17,859 nucleotides of DNA, from contig CAMNAT010000010.1 of the NCBI GenBank assembly GCA_946531785.1, positions 1 to 17,859 of the forward strand, given 5' to 3'. The notes under the pieces were generated by a model. It ran no database searches. It saw only the letters and a list, made by a program, of their open reading frames with translations, and was not told the DNA's origin. The translations under genes were made by a program, and so were the position numbers. The stretch comes from an uncultured Oscillospiraceae bacterium. Its GTDB lineage: Bacteria > Bacillota > Clostridia > UBA1381. Positions within the stretch are counted from its first letter, which is position 1. Each line of letters opens with the position of its first letter. This document shows positions 1 to 7,288 of the stretch, one piece after another.

Positions 1-1409
1 AGGAGATCCTTTGTTTCATGACACGCCCATACAAGATAGCCGTTAAAATCCGGATCCATGAACGCCACATCGAATGCGTCACCATGACCGAGCTTCTGTT
101 TTGTTCCGTCATTGGCGTATACCTTCACCGCATAAAGCCCGCTGCCATCGTTATCTATAGCCATAGGGCCGGATAATATCTCGTCCTTGCCGTCAAAATC
201 CACATCGGCGCAAATAAGATTATGGTTACATGCGCCCCATATGGTATCGGGATCGTCGGTGTTCGGGGTATTCGATATCCAGTCCTCGGTCAGCTTGCCG
301 TTTTCCAGATGCCATGCCGCCGCACGAACATTATCCCATGCGCCACGGACAAACACCACGCTCGGCGTTACACCGTCAAGGTATGCAAGCCCGAAAAGGT
401 AATGACTTGCGCGCTTTGTAAGTCTCGGCGTATCGGTGTAGCGGTATGACCATTCCGAGAGCGGCTCCTTATCCGGCTTCAATGCAGTCCTGTCAAGCTC
501 CTCGCCTGTCATGCCGTCATAAACGGACAAAAATTCCGGAGTTGCGATAATATACTGCCTGTCCTTGAAGATCGCAAGATTATTCTCGTCCTTTGAATAG
601 TCCGTTATGCCGTCCCCGTTTGTATCTCCGATAGCATTCCCCTTGCCGTCAACAGTGCCCTCGAACGAGCGCAGAACGACCTCCGCCCTGCCGTCGCCGT
701 CCATATCACAGGCAAAGATATTTATATCTATCTCGTTTATCTCGTTCGGCCCTATATCTATCGTCCACAGATGCGTTCCGTCGGTCTTATATGCCTCTAT
801 GAGCGGATATGTTGTCCTTGTTTTTACATCCATACTTGGGGTACGGCGCAGAAGTATCTCAAAATCACCGTCACCGTCAAGATCGGCTATAGCGCCATCG
901 TCTATGTTATATCCCTCGCGTTCTGCGACCTTGAAGGAAATATAGCTCTTGTCCCATGCTTTTGCTTTATACTCAACGCCTGTTTCTACATTATTGAATC
1001 CTTCGACCTCGCGAAGAGTATATTCCGCCTCCGCAGGCGCGTCTTTATGGAAATAATTCGTTGTAAATATCGGATCATTGTTCAGTTTTTCGCCATTACA
1101 GTAAAGATTATATTGCAGCTTATTCGAGTCCGTCCCCAGAAAACGCCAGCTTATAAGCGTGCCGCCCTCACCGGGGATAGCTACAAGCCCGCGCGAAAGA
1201 TCATCGTACTGCCGCTCGATACGCGGTCTTGCCGCATAGAACTGCTCCGTCTTTTCCCGCTCCGCATCCGCGGTGGTCTCGGTGTAGTAGCCGGTAGTAA
1301 AGGTCCCCTCATGCTCATACGGCTCAAACATCGCAAACGCGCTCACATTTTCCGCAGCCATTGCCGCGGCAGTCAGCAGCGCCGCAAGTATGATCTTCTT
1401 ACACTTCAT
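1..1409 (-). CDS. Secreted rhamnogalacturonan lyase, PL11 family (YesW/YesX-like), 3' end cut by window edge
   Basis: This enzyme probably cleaves the rhamnose-galacturonate backbone of pectin (rhamnogalacturonan I) by beta-elimination outside the cell. The frame is open from an ATG at 1409 to base 1, giving 469 residues; full PL11 enzymes have about 600, so the C-terminus lies off the window. A signal peptide covers about residues 1-25. PL11 landmarks are the N-terminal ISWRFLGTD (86-94), several Asp-rich calcium-loop motifs (DLDGDGDFE from 177, DMDGDGRAE from 235, DVDFDGKDE from 402), AYLDGVTPS (342-350), NHNL (395-398), PMAIDNDGSGLY (415-426) and LGHGDA (440-445). The usual CRGYY motif is changed to VRGAW (354-358). 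An AGGAGG at 1418-1423 sits 8 nt from the ATG. It lies 35 nt downstream of the YesU-like gene, and yesU also precedes yesW in the Bacillus subtilis pectin locus. Family is clear; activity is inferred. Confidence 0.9.
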   Translation of the reverse strand, partial: MKCKKIILAALLTAAAMAAENVSAFAMFEPYEHEGTFTTGYYTETTADAEREKTEQFYAARPRIERQYDDLSRGLVAIPGEGGTLISWRFLGTDSNKLQYNLYCNGEKLNNDPIFTTNYFHKDAPAEAEYTLREVEGFNNVETGVEYKAKAWDKSYISFKVAEREGYNIDDGAIADLDGDGDFEILLRRTPSMDVKTRTTYPLIEAYKTDGTHLWTIDIGPNEINEIDINIFACDMDGDGRAEVVLRSFEGTVDGKGNAIGDTNGDGITDYSKDENNLAIFKDRQYIIATPEFLSVYDGMTGEELDRTALKPDKEPLSEWSYRYTDTPRLTKRASHYLFGLAYLDGVTPSVVFVRGAWDNVRAAAWHLENGKLTEDWISNTPNTDDPDTIWGACNHNLICADVDFDGKDEILSGPMAIDNDGSGLYAVKVYANDGTKQKLGHGDAFDVAFMDPDFNGYLVWACHETKDL

Positions 1410-1444
1410 TTATAAAGCCTCCTATCGTTCGTCCAGGATTTTTA

Positions 1445-2110
1445 TTACTCTCTTATCTCATAGACCTTCAGATCTGAATACTCGCCTATCATCGGCGCCA
1501 TCTGGCGGAAGCCTATCTTTCCGCCGCCAAGCACGGGGCCGTATTCCTCTCCGTCGTCCTGCCATGAGAACACGGTCAGATCGTTTATCGCAAAATCTAT
1601 CCTGCCCCTGTTCTTTGTTATCCTTATATGATAGCTTTCAAGAGCATCTGCGCAATCTGGGATCGGATCTGCTCCCTGCGCTACAAGATGAAAGCCCTTG
1701 CTTTTCCTGAGATTGCAGGTATGGAAGCCGCGCTCGTCCTCCCATTTACGCCGGAAATATGAGATATGATACGCATTGATATCGCCGGAGTGATACAGGT
1801 TATACTGCCCGTCACGCGGCGCAAGCGACGGATCGAACAGATCCTCACCGTTGCAGCCCTTTGCCGAGAAGAACATGATCGCAAGCCCCGGCTCCTCTAT
1901 CGGTCTGAAATCCCATTCGATAATTATATCCGACGGCATATCCTCAGGACACCAGAACACAAAGTTCGCCTTCTGCCCAAGCTCCGCGGGAAGATTGCTC
2001 TTTATCCGCATTTTTCCGTTTTCAAAATACACATCCGCGCTGCCCTCCATGCGGAAGCCCTTGACATCCTCGGCACACGACAGCTTATTTTCATAGATCA
2101 GCTTATTCAT
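1445..2110 (-). CDS. yesU: YesU-like DUF1961 family protein
   Basis: This 221-residue protein matches the DUF1961 family typified by Bacillus subtilis YesU (about 220 residues) from the rhamnogalacturonan utilisation locus. It has no signal peptide or membrane segment, so it is predicted to be cytoplasmic and may act on imported oligosaccharides; its exact reaction is not established to my knowledge. Residues 60-120 hold the conserved core with IIIEWDFRPIEEPGLAIMFF, a Gly/Asp segment, and GQYNLYHSGDINAYHISYFR, followed by RKWEDERGFHTCNLRKSKGF (121-140). The predicted fold is an all-beta lectin-like sandwich (inference). An AGGAGGG ends 6 nt before the ATG. A candidate promoter lies just upstream, and the PL11 gene follows after 35 nt with no terminator between, so the two form one operon. 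Among DUF1961 members the neighbouring PL11 lyase supports the YesU assignment. Confidence 0.85.
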   Translation of the reverse strand: MNKLIYENKLSCAEDVKGFRMEGSADVYFENGKMRIKSNLPAELGQKANFVFWCPEDMPSDIIIEWDFRPIEEPGLAIMFFSAKGCNGEDLFDPSLAPRDGQYNLYHSGDINAYHISYFRRKWEDERGFHTCNLRKSKGFHLVAQGADPIPDCADALESYHIRITKNRGRIDFAINDLTVFSWQDDGEEYGPVLGGGKIGFRQMAPMIGEYSDLKVYEIRE

Positions 2111-2133
2111 ACAAAACCCTCCTCATATATAAA

Positions 2134-2162
2134 AGTATATCACAACCAAGTAAAAAAGGCAA
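2134..2162 (-). promoter_or_regulatory. Candidate sigma-A promoter for the yesU-PL11 operon
   Basis: On the minus strand TTGCCT (2162-2157) is followed after exactly 17 bases by TATACT (2139-2134). The -35 box lies inside the stem of the terminator hairpin of the upstream MFS gene. Matches to consensus are 4 of 6 and 5 of 6. Confidence 0.4.
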
Positions 2163-2186
2163 TCCGCTAATTTGCAAATTGCCTTT
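2152..2186 (-). terminator. Rho-independent terminator after the MFS transporter gene
   Basis: The arms AAAGGCAAT (2155-2163) and ATTGCCTTT (2178-2186) form a perfect 9-bp stem with a 14-nt loop. On the minus strand the second arm runs into a T tract (complement of A 2152-2157). It lies 12 nt past the MFS stop codon and would separate that gene from the pectin operon. Confidence 0.65.
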
Positions 2187-2197
2187 AATTTTTTATT

Positions 2198-3439
2198 TTA
2201 TGCCTGTTTTTTACCCGACACCATCTTTATCGAGATCAGAAGCGCTACCGCATACAGGACAAGCGTTGCTATGAGTATATACTCATAGGTCTTGCCCGAT
2301 GCGTTCAATATTATCTCGGACATATTGTTTCCGGTAAGTCCTGCAATAGCCCACGCAGAAAGCGCCAGTCCGTGGATCTTTGATATCTTATCCATACCGA
2401 ATCGTGATGATAAGAGCGCCGGAAGCGTTGAGAAGCCGCCGCCGTAGCCGGAGTTTACAACAACCAGCAGCAATATAACTATCGCGCCGAATACAACGCT
2501 CTTGCTTCCGTTCGTTATCGCAAACGGAATAAGCGTTACCGCAGTCATTATGATACAGCTTATGAATATGATCTTATATACGGTATTTCTGTCCTTCATC
2601 TTATCGGATATAGTCGAGAAACCTATCCTGCCGAGCGCGTTGAAGCCTGCCGTGACAGATGGTATTATCGCGATCATCGCGCCCATTACAGCCATGTCCG
2701 CAAAAGCAGTCGTAAGTATCTGCTTTTCGTATGTTATAAGCGCAAGTCCGCAGTGGATATTGATAAAGAACATGAGCCAGATACCTAAGAACACCTTACT
2801 TTTGAACATATCCAGCGGCTTGAAATCACTCCTGCTGTCATCCGGCTCTACCCAGCCGTCAGGCTTTTTGAGCAGGAAGTGTCCGAGCATCATCATTATA
2901 AAATATATGCCGCCTAAGATATAGAACATCCACGAAATACCGAACTGCTGCTGTAAGTATTCCATGATCGGTGTTGCGATAGCCTTTGCAAGTCCAAATC
3001 CCATGATTGAAATTCCGGTCGCAAGTCCCTTTTGATCAGAAAACCACAGCATAAGCGTTTTTACCGGCGTGAGATACCCGACACCTAGACCTATTCCCAT
3101 TATGCAGCCATAACACATGAATATACCGATAAGCGCAACGATACCTGTTGTGAACTGTATAAATACTCCCGTTCCGATCATTCCGGCGGTGAAGCAGATA
3201 CACGCCAGAAGCGACGACTTATGTATATTCTTCTCTACCATTCTGCCGGCGAATGCCGCAGACATCCCAAGAAAAAATATCGCAAGCGAAAACGCCCAGC
3301 CGACTGCGAACGGACTCATCCCTATCGTTTCGGCAATAGCCTGCTTAAATGTAGACCAGCAATAGACTGTGCCTATCGAGCAGTGAATCAGAAGCGCCGG
3401 AACAGCCGCGCGCATCCATTTGTTATTAATAAAACCCAT
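2198..3439 (-). CDS. MFS transporter, oxalate/formate antiporter (OFA) family
   Basis: This 413-residue protein has the length and alternating hydrophobic segments of a 12-helix major facilitator. The N-terminus (AAVPALLIHCSIGTVYCWST), a glycine-rich helix near residues 90-110 (CYGCIMGIGLGVGYLTPVK), and the loop LWFSDQKGLATGISIMGFGL are typical of the OFA family, which includes YhjX-like carriers and is often annotated as L-lactate or oxalate:formate transporters. The substrate cannot be read from sequence; small organic acids such as formate, lactate or pyruvate are plausible. The frame extends upstream to a TTG at 3463, but the ATG at 3439 is preferred because an AGGAG lies 7-8 nt before it. 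It has its own extended -10 promoter and terminator and is divergent from an [FeFe] hydrogenase, so a role in fermentation end-product exchange is a reasonable inference. Confidence 0.88.
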   Translation of the reverse strand: MGFINNKWMRAAVPALLIHCSIGTVYCWSTFKQAIAETIGMSPFAVGWAFSLAIFFLGMSAAFAGRMVEKNIHKSSLLACICFTAGMIGTGVFIQFTTGIVALIGIFMCYGCIMGIGLGVGYLTPVKTLMLWFSDQKGLATGISIMGFGLAKAIATPIMEYLQQQFGISWMFYILGGIYFIMMMLGHFLLKKPDGWVEPDDSRSDFKPLDMFKSKVFLGIWLMFFINIHCGLALITYEKQILTTAFADMAVMGAMIAIIPSVTAGFNALGRIGFSTISDKMKDRNTVYKIIFISCIIMTAVTLIPFAITNGSKSVVFGAIVILLLVVVNSGYGGGFSTLPALLSSRFGMDKISKIHGLALSAWAIAGLTGNNMSEIILNASGKTYEYILIATLVLYAVALLISIKMVSGKKQA

Positions 3440-3457
3440 AGCTTGTTTCTCCTGTGA

Positions 3458-3473
3458 ATACAAAATATTGTAT
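3458..3473. promoter_or_regulatory. Inverted repeat in the MFS 5' leader, candidate operator
   Basis: A 16-bp palindrome ATACAA-N4-TTGTAT lies between the promoter and the ribosome binding site of the MFS gene, downstream of the predicted transcription start. A position just ahead of the ribosome binding site fits a roadblock operator or a small RNA hairpin. No regulator is encoded beside it, and the AT-rich context makes chance possible. Confidence 0.3.
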
Positions 3474-3492
3474 ATTGTTCTCCATGCAAACG

Positions 3493-3521
3493 ATTATAGC
3501 ACAAAATATATTAATTGTCCA
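3493..3521 (-). promoter_or_regulatory. Extended -10 promoter for the MFS transporter
   Basis: On the minus strand TGGACA (3521-3516) is followed after 17 bases by TATAAT (3498-3493), with TG one base before the -10 box (TGCTATAAT). This is a near-consensus sigma-A promoter and gives a leader of about 45-50 nt. Confidence 0.75.
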
Positions 3522-3591
3522 TTATATAAGGTCAATAAATACAAAACTGTGAATTTCGACAAATAAACCTATACTTTTTCAAAGTTATATA

Positions 3592-3620
3592 TTGAAATTA
3601 TCTTAAAGCTATGATATAAT
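3592..3620 (+). promoter_or_regulatory. Sigma-A promoter for the [FeFe] hydrogenase
   Basis: TTGAAA (3592-3597) and a perfect TATAAT (3615-3620) are separated by exactly 17 bases. The predicted start near 3627 leaves a short leader before GAGGAG at 3641-3646 and the ATG at 3653. Confidence 0.75.
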
Positions 3621-3652
3621 AGTATTATATACACATCAGAGAGGAGAAAAAC

Positions 3653-5131
3653 ATGGATAAGTATTATGACGATTATATGGACAGAATGTATGACCATTCC
3701 ACCAGAAGATTCGACACAAAGATACAATATTTAAAATACAAGGTGCTGCGCGAGGTCGCAAGAGAGGCATGGAACGACACGCTTACCGAAAACCTTTTGG
3801 ATATTCCCAAGACCATCGTTCCCGGAAAGACACCCACCATGCGCTGCTGTGTATACAAAGAGCGCGCTATACTTGCCGAGCGTGTCAAGATAGCTATGGG
3901 CGGCGACAAGGAACGGAAGAATGTTATACAGGTCATAGACATTGCATGTGACGAGTGTCCGGCTGCCGGATATGATGTTACAGACTCATGCCGCGGCTGC
4001 CTCGCCCACCGCTGCGAGGATGTGTGCCCGCGGCACGCGATCTCATTCGACCACAACCATGTTGCGCATATCGACAAGTCAAAGTGCATCGAGTGCGGAC
4101 AGTGCTCAAAGGTATGCCCGTATTCGGCGATCGTTCACCGCATCCGTCCGTGCCAGAACGCCTGCAAGATCAAGGCGATATCTATCAACGAAGATGACGC
4201 GGCGGTTATCGATGACAATAAATGTATCTCCTGCGGTGCATGCGTATATCAGTGCCCGTTCGGCGCGATAACGGATAAGTCATATATACTTGATGTTATC
4301 GATTACATAAAGAAGAGCGAGAATAATACGAAATACAATGTATATGCGGTCATTGCACCGGCGATCTCAAGCCAGTTTACATATGCAAAGCTCGGTCAGG
4401 TAATAACCGGACTTAAAAAGCTGGGTTTCTATAAGGTCATTGAAGCGGCGCACGGTGCGGATATGGTCGCAAAGGCAGAATCAAAGGAGCTTGCCGAAAA
4501 GGGATTCTTAACGAGTTCATGCTGTCCGGCATTTGTATCATATATCAAGAAATCATTCCCCAAGCTTGAGCCGAATGTGTCAAGCAACCTCTCGCCTATG
4601 GCTACGGTGGCAAGATATATAAGAGAGCAGAAGCCGGATTCAAAGATAGTATTTATCGGTCCGTGCACGGCAAAGAAAATGGAGATAAAGCTCGATACGG
4701 TAAGCCCGTATGTCGATTCGGCAATGACATTTGAAGAGCTTCAGGCTATGTTTGACAGCCGCGATATAGACATCACTCAGCTTGAGGAAAGCACGCTCGA
4801 CAACGCCTCCGCTTTCGGAAGGATCTTCGCTCACTGCGGAGGTCTGGCTGAGGCTGTTGCAGAGGGTCTCAAGGAGCAGGGCTTTGAGGACTTCGAGCTC
4901 AAGGCATACTCATGCGACGGTATCGAGGAATGCAAGGTTGCACTTCTTAAAAAGAACGCCGGAAAGCTTGATGCCAACTTCATTGAGGGTATGGCATGTA
5001 ACGGCGGCTGTGTAGGCGGCGCAGGCTGTCTTACACACAGCGCAAAGAACAGAGTGCTTGTTGATAAGTACAGTAAGGAAGCGGGCAGCAAATCGATCCT
5101 TGAATCTGTTCAGGAAGGAACATCATTATAA
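3653..5131 (+). CDS. Monomeric [FeFe] hydrogenase, group B type
   Basis: This 492-residue cytoplasmic enzyme should catalyse reversible reduction of protons to hydrogen. The N-terminal part is Cys-rich: a cluster at C99, C102, C113, C116, C121, C125; a ferredoxin CxxCxxCxxxCP set at C145-C155; an extra C167/C171 pair; and a second set at C191-C201. The catalytic H domain (about 230-492) carries the three H-cluster signatures as TSSCCPAF (287-294), GPCTAKKME (337-344) and EGMACNGGC (445-453), giving ligands C291, C338, C449 and C453 and the proton-path cysteine C290. The usual TSCCPxW Trp is Phe and the usual MPC Met is Gly, which together with the unusual N-terminal Cys region fits group B enzymes (TIGR04105-like, Clostridium pasteurianum CpIII type). 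It is a single-gene unit with its own promoter and terminator and no Hyd B/C subunits or HydEFG maturases in view. Ferredoxin is the likely partner (inference). Confidence 0.93.
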   Translation: MDKYYDDYMDRMYDHSTRRFDTKIQYLKYKVLREVAREAWNDTLTENLLDIPKTIVPGKTPTMRCCVYKERAILAERVKIAMGGDKERKNVIQVIDIACDECPAAGYDVTDSCRGCLAHRCEDVCPRHAISFDHNHVAHIDKSKCIECGQCSKVCPYSAIVHRIRPCQNACKIKAISINEDDAAVIDDNKCISCGACVYQCPFGAITDKSYILDVIDYIKKSENNTKYNVYAVIAPAISSQFTYAKLGQVITGLKKLGFYKVIEAAHGADMVAKAESKELAEKGFLTSSCCPAFVSYIKKSFPKLEPNVSSNLSPMATVARYIREQKPDSKIVFIGPCTAKKMEIKLDTVSPYVDSAMTFEELQAMFDSRDIDITQLEESTLDNASAFGRIFAHCGGLAEAVAEGLKEQGFEDFELKAYSCDGIEECKVALLKKNAGKLDANFIEGMACNGGCVGGAGCLTHSAKNRVLVDKYSKEAGSKSILESVQEGTSL

Positions 5132-5140
5132 CTTATTTTA

Positions 5141-5187
5141 CAGATAAAATATGAGGGATGCGGTCTGCATCCCTCATATTTTATCTG
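5141..5187. terminator. Bidirectional terminator between convergent hydrogenase and DUF975 genes
   Basis: Two 21-base arms (5141-5161 and 5167-5187) are perfect reverse complements around a 5-nt GGTCT loop. The lower stem is A/T rich, so each transcript reads GATGC-type pairs followed by an A/T run that can serve as the U tract in either direction. It lies 9 nt past the hydrogenase stop and 5 nt past the DUF975 stop on the other strand. Confidence 0.85.
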
Positions 5188-5192
5188 CTATT

Positions 5193-6044
5193 TCAGTTAT
5201 TTTTTATTGCCGCATACAGCTCTGCATCCGTCTGGCAAATATACGGGTTTACATAGAATACACCTACTATACCAAAGGTAATGACTGACAGGAATATCCA
5301 GCCGATAAACGAAAGATCCAGAACAAACGCATTCCACTTGTTGCCGTCCATAATCTCACGAGAACGAGTGATCGCTTCCGTTGCCTTCATATCAGGATTC
5401 TCTGCAAGTATGTACGGCACCATACGGTATGAATAAGACTTTATCAGCCCCGGCACAAAAAACAGCATAAACCACAGAAAAAGGAATATGTCCTTTACAA
5501 GCATTGAGCCGACATTACGCAAATACGACGGAGCAAAGCCCTTTCTGATCGAGCCGAGATCCACCTTCTGGCTTGCATTGTCCATGAAAAATGCATTAAG
5601 ACCTACTGCCAATGGGTTGAAAACAAAAATTCTGAGTAGACAATGAACTATCATCAGTACAAATAATGCCGCGAATAATACTCCCACGACAGCAAGGATC
5701 CCCGCTCCCAACGCTCTCTTTTCCTGCTGTGTCATATTAGCTGTCGGATCAGTCGGCTGTTTCTGCTGAGTGCCTGCCACATTGGTCGATCCCGCCGTTG
5801 CGTTCGCACCGGCGCCGGGTGCTGCGACTGTGCCCGATGCAGGGATATTGGTCTGTACCGTTACAGCTGCCTGATTCTGATTGACCCTTGTGTTGCTAAG
5901 AGTGCTTGCTCCGTTTGAATAGATACTTGCTACCGAGCCGACTCCGGTAAACAGCGTTATCAGCAGCGCTACAAGCACACAACGCCAATAGTTCGCTTTG
6001 AAAGCGATCTTAGCCTTCTCTTTAAGTTCTTTTCTGTTCCACAT
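5193..6044 (-). CDS. DUF975 family integral membrane protein
   Basis: This 283-residue protein belongs to DUF975 (PF06161), a family of multi-pass membrane proteins of unknown function in Firmicutes. It starts with the typical RKELKEKAKIAFKANYW motif (4-20), followed by hydrophobic segments at about 21-42, 112-140, 183-203 and 243-265. The C-terminal half keeps the family features FNPLAVGLNAFFM, the acidic/basic ITRSREIMDGNKW (225-237) and the LSFIGWIFLSVITFGI helix ending in NPYICQTDAELY. Residues about 44-110, between the first and second helices, form an unusual low-complexity stretch rich in Ala, Thr, Gly, Asn and Gln, longer than expected of the family. The AAGGAAGG ribosome site is 7 nt from the ATG. 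It is the last gene of the NusG II-Gx-ApbE operon, 25 nt after the 69-aa gene. Function is unknown. Confidence 0.88.
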   Translation of the reverse strand: MWNRKELKEKAKIAFKANYWRCVLVALLITLFTGVGSVASIYSNGASTLSNTRVNQNQAAVTVQTNIPASGTVAAPGAGANATAGSTNVAGTQQKQPTDPTANMTQQEKRALGAGILAVVGVLFAALFVLMIVHCLLRIFVFNPLAVGLNAFFMDNASQKVDLGSIRKGFAPSYLRNVGSMLVKDIFLFLWFMLFFVPGLIKSYSYRMVPYILAENPDMKATEAITRSREIMDGNKWNAFVLDLSFIGWIFLSVITFGIVGVFYVNPYICQTDAELYAAIKNN

Positions 6045-6069
6045 AAAAAACCCTTCCTTTCAAAAAATA

Positions 6070-6279
6070 TCAGCTTTTATGTTTTAAACCGTATTTACGG
6101 TAAAAGCTCATAATGTCCTCATCGCTTTTTACAAGCTCGGCATGGCAAAGCCTTTTTTCCTTTGCGCTGTAAAAACCGATAGTCTTTTCACCGTGGCAGA
6201 TGCTTGACTCTATTTTTATATCTGCCTCTGTGAACCCGTCAGGGATCCTTTCCTTAGCTTTTTTTGCCTTGAACAGCAT
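6070..6279 (-). CDS. Small hypothetical protein (69 aa) coupled to ApbE
   Basis: I do not recognise this family. The 69-residue product is basic and soluble, with no signal peptide or membrane segment; it has two cysteines (C28 in ICHGEKTIGFY and C45 in RLCHAELVK) and an acidic helix-like C-terminus (DEDIMSFYRKYG). The pattern of a short beta-rich centre followed by a helix suggests a small folded domain. Its ATG begins 1 nt after the TAG stop of the ApbE gene, and a GAGGT lies about 11 nt upstream inside that gene, so it is very likely translated by coupling. The DUF975 gene follows after 25 nt. This tight placement is the main evidence that it is real. It could be a modifier or partner of the ApbE pathway, but nothing in the sequence proves that. 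Confidence 0.7.
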   Translation of the reverse strand: MLFKAKKAKERIPDGFTEADIKIESSICHGEKTIGFYSAKEKRLCHAELVKSDEDIMSFYRKYGLKHKS

Positions 6280-6280
6280 A

Positions 6281-7288
6281 CTATTTTATTACCTCATAGT
6301 TTTTCCGTGACTCAAATACACCATCGAGTCCTTCAGTTATATATATTTCTCCTTCATCTGTAACGAAGATAGCATCAAAGCCACCATTATCGTACCAGAA
6401 TTTTGTGCTCTTGTCAAGACCCATAATATAAAGTGAGGTGGATAGCCCGTCAGCAAGCGCTCCGTCCTCCGAGATTATTGTGACCGAGCTAAGCCCCGAG
6501 TCTGCCGGATAGCCGGTAGACGGATCGATTATATGATGATACCTCTTCCCGTCCCGTTCAAAAAAGCGCTGATAACCGCCGGATGTAATGACTGCCTTGT
6601 CCTTTATTCTGACGCTGCCGATATATGCTACGGAGTCTATCGGATCCATAATTGCTATGTTCCAGTTCGAGCCATCCGGCTTTGTGCCGAGCGCCTGAAC
6701 ATTCCCGCCGAGCGATACGATTCCTGATGATATCCCGTACTCGGTATATATCTCCATTATTCTCGACGATAAATACCCCTTAGCTATACCACCGAGATCA
6801 AGCTCAGAGCCGTTTGAGACCGTTACGGTATCATCACTGACAGTCACATTTCTGTGATCGACACGCCCGAGCGCGAAATCTATCTCAGTTTTTGCGGGCA
6901 CACGGAACTCCTTTGTGTAAAAGCCCCACATATCCATGATCGGCGCTATAGTTATATCAAATACGCCGTTTGTCATATCGCCGATCTCGCACGCACAGCG
7001 CGTCAGCTTTGCAGTATCCTCAGATACCTTATATGAGCCGTTTTTATTGATCTTATATATCTCGCTGTCACTGTCGCCGCGGCGAAAAAGCTTATCAAGC
7101 CGGTTTATCTCAGCCTTTGCGGCATTTATGGCTTCATCGGCATTTTTGCCGTATGCTTTGAGCTGCATTTCCGTATCCATCGCAAACACGACCGCCGAGC
7201 TTTCTCCGGCAGCATCACCCGCAGTATTTGCACAGCCCGCAAGCAGCATAAGGCACGCGAGCGGTATTGCGAGAGCTGTTATCCTCAT
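6281..7288 (-). CDS. apbE: FAD:protein FMN transferase (ApbE), lipoprotein
   Basis: ApbE moves FMN from FAD onto Ser/Thr of extracytoplasmic target proteins. The 335-residue product has a lipoprotein signal with lipobox LAGC (16-19), so it is expected on the outer face of the membrane. Family motifs are FAMDTEM (35-41), the LDLGGIAKGY FAD loop (163-172), VSLGGN (191-196), ITSGGYQRFF (234-243), HHIIDPSTGYPA (251-262) and the magnesium-site helix ADGLSTSLYIMG (279-290), in which the usual AT is replaced by ST (S284 in place of Thr), a mild change. Its ATG overlaps the TGA of the upstream Gx transporter gene by 4 bases, and the next small gene starts 1 nt after its stop. This places it in an operon with NusG II and Gx proteins, as in flavin-based extracellular electron transfer loci. 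Identity is firm; the target is not visible here. Confidence 0.95.
   Translation of the reverse strand: MRITALAIPLACLMLLAGCANTAGDAAGESSAVVFAMDTEMQLKAYGKNADEAINAAKAEINRLDKLFRRGDSDSEIYKINKNGSYKVSEDTAKLTRCACEIGDMTNGVFDITIAPIMDMWGFYTKEFRVPAKTEIDFALGRVDHRNVTVSDDTVTVSNGSELDLGGIAKGYLSSRIMEIYTEYGISSGIVSLGGNVQALGTKPDGSNWNIAIMDPIDSVAYIGSVRIKDKAVITSGGYQRFFERDGKRYHHIIDPSTGYPADSGLSSVTIISEDGALADGLSTSLYIMGLDKSTKFWYDNGGFDAIFVTDEGEIYITEGLDGVFESRKNYEVIK

Noticed and set aside
187..1710. Several plus-strand frames of 60-214 codons across the left end
   Set aside because: They lie antisense to the PL11 and YesU-like genes, have no domain features or good ribosome sites, and their products are biased in composition as expected of shadows.
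3440..3463. TTG start giving an MFS protein eight residues longer
   Set aside because: The AGGAG ribosome site lies inside that extension and 7-8 nt before the ATG at 3439.
6082..6105. Hairpin ACCGT-N4-ACGGT near the end of the 69-aa gene
   Set aside because: Only 5 bp of clean stem, inside coding sequence, with no U tract; likely chance.
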